Source: an uncultured Bacteroidales bacterium (GTDB taxonomy: Bacteria > Bacteroidota > Bacteroidia > Bacteroidales > Paludibacteraceae). Taken from it: a stretch of 7,761 nt of DNA. The notes beneath the pieces are model-generated. The model searched no databases and had not been told where the DNA came from. It was given only the letters and a program-made list of their open reading frames with translations. The DNA is taken from positions 1 to 7,761 of the forward strand of contig CALCGR010000127.1 in NCBI GenBank assembly GCA_937901025.1. The letters are read 5' to 3'. Positions 1 through 6,200 of this stretch are shown one piece after another. Both the position numbers and the translations under genes were made by a program. The first letter of the stretch is position 1. Each line of letters opens with the position of its first letter.

Positions 1-20
1 CGCTTGATGAGAGAGTATGA

Positions 21-37
21 TTAACTTTAAAAGTTAA
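21..37. repeat. Short AT-rich inverted repeat after the small gene
   Basis: TTAACTT (21-27) and AAGTTAA (31-37) are a perfect 7-bp inverted repeat around a 3-base loop, 11 bases past the stop of the small gene. The stem is only A-T rich (one C-G pair per arm) and no T run follows on the minus strand, so a terminator role is possible but poorly supported. Nothing else is visible in positions 1-47. Confidence 0.35.
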
Positions 38-47
38 GCAGATAGGA

Positions 48-191
48 TTACATCGCGTGGCCGGTGGCGGGAGCTTTGCCGGGAGCCTTACCCGGTTCGG
101 GAGCCTCACCGGAACCAAGCAACATTACGGGTTGTTTGCTCTCAACTTGAGCAGCCACCTCAATTTTGGGTTTTCTATACATCTTTTTCAT
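48..191 (-). CDS. Small hypothetical protein (47 aa), MKKxYxKPxIEV type, with G-x-A-P repeats
   Basis: ATG at 191 to TAA at 48-50, 20 bases after the stop of the giant gene and on the same strand, so the two are probably co-transcribed. The spacer before the start is AT-rich (2 of 20 bases are G or C) with no Shine-Dalgarno, as before the giant gene. The protein opens MKKMYRKPKIEV, passes through a short hydrophobic PVMLLGSG (residues 21-28), and ends in a flexible tail with three G-[E/K]-A-P units (28-31, 34-37, 38-41). It has no membrane segment, no cysteine and no cleavable signal peptide. From memory, short proteins opening MKK-x-Y-x-x-P-x-[IL]-E-V, often with a small G/S-rich segment midway, are common in Bacteroidales and usually annotated hypothetical. 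I know of no assigned function. An alternative ATG at 182 would shorten it by three residues; 191 is preferred because it keeps the MKK opening. The main doubt is whether the frame is translated or is partly a structured 3' region. Confidence 0.72.
   Translation of the reverse strand: MKKMYRKPKIEVAAQVESKQPVMLLGSGEAPEPGKAPGKAPATGHAM
61..112 (-). repeat. GC-rich self-complementary segment inside the small gene
   Basis: Forty-two of the 60 bases at 61-120 are G or C. CCGGTG (61-66) pairs with CACCGG (107-112). Inside, CCGGG (79-83) pairs with CCCGG (91-95) across a 7-base loop; alternatively CCCG (91-94) pairs with CGGG (98-101) across GTT. The hexamer GGGAGC recurs at 69, 81 and 99, each encoding part of a G-x-A-P unit, with spacings that are multiples of three. 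The pairing could form in the mRNA. Confidence 0.6.
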
Positions 192-211
192 TGTTTTTAT
201 AATTTTACAAA

Positions 212-3200
212 TTATTGCACTTTCACACCTTGAGCATTGAAGACCTTAGCATCGCGGATAATGTAAATGTTATCGTTGAAGAAGAGTTTTTGAACATTGT
301 TCATTCCTTTCAGATTCTCCATGTTCGTCGGAGCATAAGCAGCGCGTTTGAGGATCAAACCGTATTCGGTATTGTCACCCTTCGTGAGTTCAACAGTAGC
401 CTCACTCATTGTGAGATCCCAGATAGCATTACCATTCTGCGTGAGGTAGATCTCGTAGCCTTCTACTTGTGCCGCGCTGATAGTGTAAGTACCGGCAGCC
501 GGAGCATAGAGGTTGAGGGCATACGATGCTTGATCGTAAGCCATCGGAGCATCAATCATACAGAGTTTCGTACCATAAGCCTCTGCGAAGATCTGCGGAA
601 CAGCAGGTGTGTTCGTCATAGTCATTTTCACGAGGTCAAGACCAATCTGGTACTCATCCGTAGCCTCATCGGTAGCCGAGATATAGAGGTGGTCGGTGTA
701 GGTATCGTTCGCGAACGAGATGGCGATATTCTTAGCTTCTGCAGCACCCATACGCGGAGCAGGAGCAAGATTCTCAGCATTAGCCGCAGCGAGCGTAATC
801 TTACCATCTACCTCTTCGCCATTAGCTTGATAGAAGAACGGAGTACCTACGGTGAAGTTAACCGAACTTTCGGCATACGGTTCATAGGTGTACGAGGTAG
901 GATTGAGCACTTGAACTTTCTTCGCAATAGTTACATATTCGAGTTGCGAGTTAGCAATACCGTTCCAACCGGCATCGGTATCGGTGCCACTTGCATACTC
1001 GTTAACCGTAATGGTAGTACTTGAAGCACTGAATCCACCGTTCATCTTCATGCGGTAAGTAGTGCGCTGACCATCGACGGTCATGAGGTAGAATACACCC
1101 GGGTTCATGATTCCGCGGAACTTCTTCCAACCATATTGACCTTGTGCGCGAACATCTCCATGGTAGTCCATGATCGCGTAGTTCACTTCGTTGGTCAGTT
1201 TCTTGTCGTCCAAGTCATAAATGCCGTTGATAGCATCTACATTGAACGGAACGGCAAATGCGTGCCACTTCTCTGGATTACCGTTAGCACCAAGCGTTAC
1301 ATCGAAGTAAGCGCTGCTGGTAATCGTGAAGTTCTCTGTGGTTACGCCAATCACTTGACCTGATTGACCGCCTGCCATCGTGGACTTGATAACGAAGTTG
1401 TTAACAGTCAATGTAGCCTCAGTTTGGATGGTTACTTTACCACCTTCCATTACGTAAATGTCACCAAGTGTCTTAGGAGCATCAATAAGGAGGTTACCAC
1501 CCTCGTTGACAGTTACGTCTGCATAGTCGTCAAGAGTAGAAGCATTCACTTCGTCATCAATTACTTGTGCAGGAACAAGGACATAGAGTTGAACTTTAGA
1601 TTGAACAGAAGAATACGTTGTGAAACGAGGACTACCAGCATTGTAGCACAAATATCCAACCGTGTTCTCGATTTCTGCCTCATAATCGCCTTCTCCGTCA
1701 GCAATCGTGATGGTCCATTTATAACCAACCTTATCACCAATCGTTTCAATCCATGACATATTCTTAGTGGTTTCGGATCCCAAGAACTTACCATTATTCG
1801 ATAATGTCCAACCATCAGTAGCGTTACCGCCAAGAGTAAGGATAACAGCCGAAGGATCAATAGCAATCATCATAGACTTATCAGCATTGAAGGAGGCACT
1901 TACCTTATCCATGTACGCTTTATCTGAAGGCATTGTACCCATAGCTGCTTCTTTATCGTTGGCAACAATTGCATATTGTTTACCAGGGGCAAGTTGGTCT
2001 GCGGAGTTAACGAGATACCACTTATCATTGGTCTTTGCTACCCAAACAGCGGTCATCGAAACGTTCTTCTCAGGCATCGTAAAGCTTGCACCACCGGCAT
2101 AAGTTGTTTCGCCGTCGTTCCAGCCACCGAAGATATAACCCGCGTTAGAGAGATCGCCTTGTGCGGGCAGAGTTACCTCGTTGTACTCGTAATCGGTAAT
2201 AGCGTCTGGCGTTGTACCAGCAGCACCTGCTTTGTTGAAGGAGATAGTGTATTGTTGTTTAGCAATCCACAGAGCCGTCAGCTCGATGTCTTCCGTTACG
2301 TTCTCAATTGTTTCACTTGGAGCGTATTTGTTCGCGCCATCGGACCAAGCGTCAAACTTATTGAGGTTTTTGGTAGGAGCATCCTCGCAAAGAGTTACAT
2401 TGTCGCCTTGGTTAACGGTAATCGTACCGCAACCACCAACACCACCGTCGAGGTTGAAGGTCACTTTCACCTTAGCCACCGGATAGGAAGTGTATAATGC
2501 AGAACCGGCATCGTACTTGTAGAAGAAGCAGTTATTTTGGCTACCATTTTTGTAGCAGCGGAAATATCCACCCGTATTGTATTGGAATTGAGCGCCATTA
2601 GCTAATTTCATAACCACCTTACCATTAGCATCGAGGCTCATGGAATATGGATAATCATCAGCTGTAGTTACATTAGTGGTAGATGCTAAGCCATTGTTAT
2701 TTGAAGATTGGTAATTATATTTGTTATCTTGTGTCTTCAGCAGATAACCGCCTGTGCAAGCCTCAATAGTTACTTTGTATTGGTCTCCCCACTCCTTGGT
2801 AACCACATTGCCTCTTAAAGCAGTTGAAGGATTTACAGAGGCATTAACAGCACCTATACCACTTTCACCACCAACTTTACCATTTGCAAAGTGTGTGTCA
2901 TCGTATGCAATCAGGTAGTCGCCAGCCCAATCGGTGAGGGCGGAGGTTACTTTTGCATATTGTTGATAAGTAGGACTGCTGTCATCTACACGTTTGAAGA
3001 CTGCATAAACGTTCTTTGTTGCTTCGTCAGCGCCCGGAGTATAGGTAGATATGAGCGTTGCAGTAGCAGACTCTTCTGTGATAGCAGCCTCAGCCCAACC
3101 GGCAAAGGTGTAACCGGTAACTACCAATTCAGGAACATAAGTCAGTGTACCTTCCTCTTCACGAGCGATGTTCTGTGTAGAAGCAAATTCTCCCTTCACA

Positions 3201-6200
3201 TAGTACGAAATCGTACACTTAGGAGTTTCAGTTACCGTCACTGTGCGCGTTGCGGTAATAGTCGGGTCTGCGGTTAAGGTAGCGGTAATCGTAGCCGTAC
3301 CGGCTTTATTACCGGTTACTACACCCGTTCCTTCATCAACGCTTGCAAATTCGCTGCCTTCGGTTACAGCCCAAGTAACACCCTTGTTCGTTGCGTGTTC
3401 GGGAGTATAAACGATAGACATAGTTGTGGTTTTTGCTTCACCAACAGAAACCTCAGCAGGGCTGATTTCCATACTCGTTACAGGAATATTCGGAGCAGTA
3501 TATTCTACAACGTCCCAATCGCTTATCTTGAATTCCCAAGTTCCTTGGTAGTTTGTCCACTCAACATTGTCAAGAGTTGCGGAAACAGTTCCAAATTGTG
3601 CCCAAGTATTAGGATAATTGGTAGATTGGTTATAGATTTCAATATCTTTGTCACCCTTCTGCACATTCAAGTAAATACCCTTCGTAGAATAGAAATTGGT
3701 AATCATTACATTCTCGAACTTCACATAAACGTGATCGTGGTCGTTGATGTCGGTAGCGGCTACCAAGTCGTTGAGGTTCATGTATTTAACTTCCACATTG
3801 TAAGAAGTAGATTTCTCTACATCATTCTCGGTATAAGAGATATTGATAGTGTGTTCAGCATTGGGCTCTGTGAATGTTGGGTTGTCAATATCCAAATTAG
3901 CCAAAGCGATTGGTTGGTCTTCACCAATGTTGTATTTAGCCATCACTTTCAAGCCTTCTGCACTAAACGGACGACCAACAAAGAACACCGTCTTGTGTTT
4001 GCTATCGTCAGCCACATAGATGCTTTGCAGTGTCTTAGCAGGAGTAACAGGATTAATAGTAACTTCGTACTCCTCACTCTTTAATGGGGTGCTTAAAATC
4101 GGCTCCGTATATTTTACAGAAACTTTTGCCGTGGTTGCACCTTCTGCCAAGGTCGGAAGTGTCCAAGTGAGACCTTCGGTGATATCCTCTGTATGAGGAA
4201 CCTGTTCGGTATGATCGTTATAGTAACCTGTTACCACTAATCCGGCAGGATTGAGTTGTTGACCAGCAGAGTAGTCTTTGTTGGTAGGTTCACCCGAGAT
4301 AGCGATAGAAGTCATATGAACAGGGTCGTTGTAAGTAAAGTCATCCCAGTTCGAAGGAGTCAGTTCCCAGCAAGTGAGATTTCCTGTAGCGGGATAGCGA
4401 ACCCAAGCACAAGTCAAGTTCGTTACAGATAGTGTACCACCCACTTTCCAATTCTCTGGAATTGCAGTGCTATTGCAATAAATTTCAATATCTTTGCCTT
4501 CCTTCTGAACATCAAAGTAAACACCTTTGATGCTATAGCCAGTAGCCAAAGATTTGATTACAGCATTTTCGAAGCTAATTGTTACTTCTGTTCCACTTGG
4601 AATGTCGGCAGCGGCAAGTTCTGCAAGACTAGTGTAAGGCCAATCAAGAGTATAGGTCTTGGTAACGACATCACTTGTGCGGTCATCCACCTTTGCATAA
4701 GCACTGATTTCGTAAGTGCCACGGTTGTTGAGTGCAATAGCTTCCTCATATAAGGTCTCTGCACCACCATTGATAGTGTAGTAAATATCACCTTCGGTTG
4801 CGGTCAATTCAAGCGTTTTAGCCTCACTATAATTGCCTCCTTCTAAACTAAATGTCGGAGCAGCCACAGCCGCTTGGCAAGTAGTGCAATAGTTTCCATA
4901 AGTTTTCTCACCAGGAATAACCTTCCAAACATAGAATTTAGTATAAGACGTATTTGTTGTTTTATAGTGACGATAAAAGTCACTATTCTTCAACAATGCA
5001 TACTTATCAGACCCACTCGTCCAAATGGCTTGAGAAGACTCGTTCAATGTAAAGTCGCTTGCAGTAGTTGTTAATTTAAACACACTAGATGCTGCTGTGA
5101 TATAGTTGGCTCCATTTTTGAACTTAAATGTTCCTTGAGCAGAACCTGCTTCAACAGCGAATATCATCCAATCAGCAGCCGTTTTACTAACGGTTGCATC
5201 TTTATCATTACTATTTGCTCCAATTACGCCAGTAGATGGTTTAGAATTATCTTCAGTCGCAAAGATAACCTTATCACCGACAGCCAAAGAGGTCGCTTTC
5301 TGATAAGAATTTTGACCTTCTGAAACAATAGCAGCATAAACAGCATAAATAGTCTTTTCCAAAACAGAAGGATCTGTAAAGGTGTAAGTTTCACCTAACA
5401 GAGTTACTTTATCTTTACCGACTTCGCCTTCTATTGCGTCTTCGCTCCAACCAACAAATACTTTACCATCGCAAGCTTGGGTAGATTCAGTCGGCAGAGT
5501 GATAGCCGTATTCAGTTTGCCTTCTACCGGTGTTTCTTCGCTATTCTCGCTGAGGGTGAGAACAACTGCGGGATAATCGGCAGTTTTGACCGTCGATTGA
5601 GCCTTGGGGTTGTTCTCTTCCGCATAAGTAGTGCCATCACCAACACCTTGTACAGTATAAGTATAAGTAGTATTGGCTTGTAATGCAACTTCCGGCGTCC
5701 AAGTCGTTTCTCCGAAAATAACATCCGAAGCAACCGTTACGTCATTCAATAACAGTTCCACGTTGTATGCCACTGCATTGTCTAATTCTTGCCAATTAAG
5801 AGTAACACCCGAATAAGTAATATTAGTAGGATCGCTCAATGTCGGAGCATCAAGAGGCTGTAATGCACTAACACCAAAGGTTGCGGTAATTGTACCATCT
5901 CCAGATGCTAATGCGTAAGTCTCTGCTTTATCATCTTCGTTAATCAAGATGTTTTCTGTTGCACTCCATTTGGTAAACTCGTTTGGAGCAACAGCACTAG
6001 CCACGAGGTCAATTTGTGTTTCGCCATCAACGTAAATATCGGTGGTTACGCCATTCATCGTTGCCGTACCTGTTCCTTCACCATCGGTTGCTAACGTAAT
6101 CTTGTAGAGTTTAGTAAAGGTAACAGCCACTGTAATCGGATAGCGAGGCATGGTGATTTGCTGTTCCGTAGCATCGTAAACGGTAGAAGTTACATCGTCT

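Noticed and set aside
192..211. Possible separate promoter for the small gene in the spacer
   Set aside because: AATAATTTG at the stop of the giant gene is only loosely like TAnnTTTG, lies too close to the start codon and has no -33 TTTG at a suitable distance. Co-transcription is the simpler reading.
215..1024. Long open frame (269 codons) on the plus strand opposite the C-terminal region
   Set aside because: It lies wholly antisense to well-supported coding sequence, has no recognisable domain or signal peptide, and its composition (rich in R, S, I and V) is what the complementary frame of the large gene would give. The same holds for the other shorter plus-strand frames at 1136-1363, 1364-1756, 1976-2497, 2891-3277, 3395-4084 and 6158-6514.
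1561..1866. Minus-strand open frame of 101 codons in another frame within the giant gene
   Set aside because: It overlaps module A copy 5 in a shifted frame. Its leucine-rich start could pass for a membrane segment, but the main frame is uninterrupted and rich in domain signatures, so this is a shadow.
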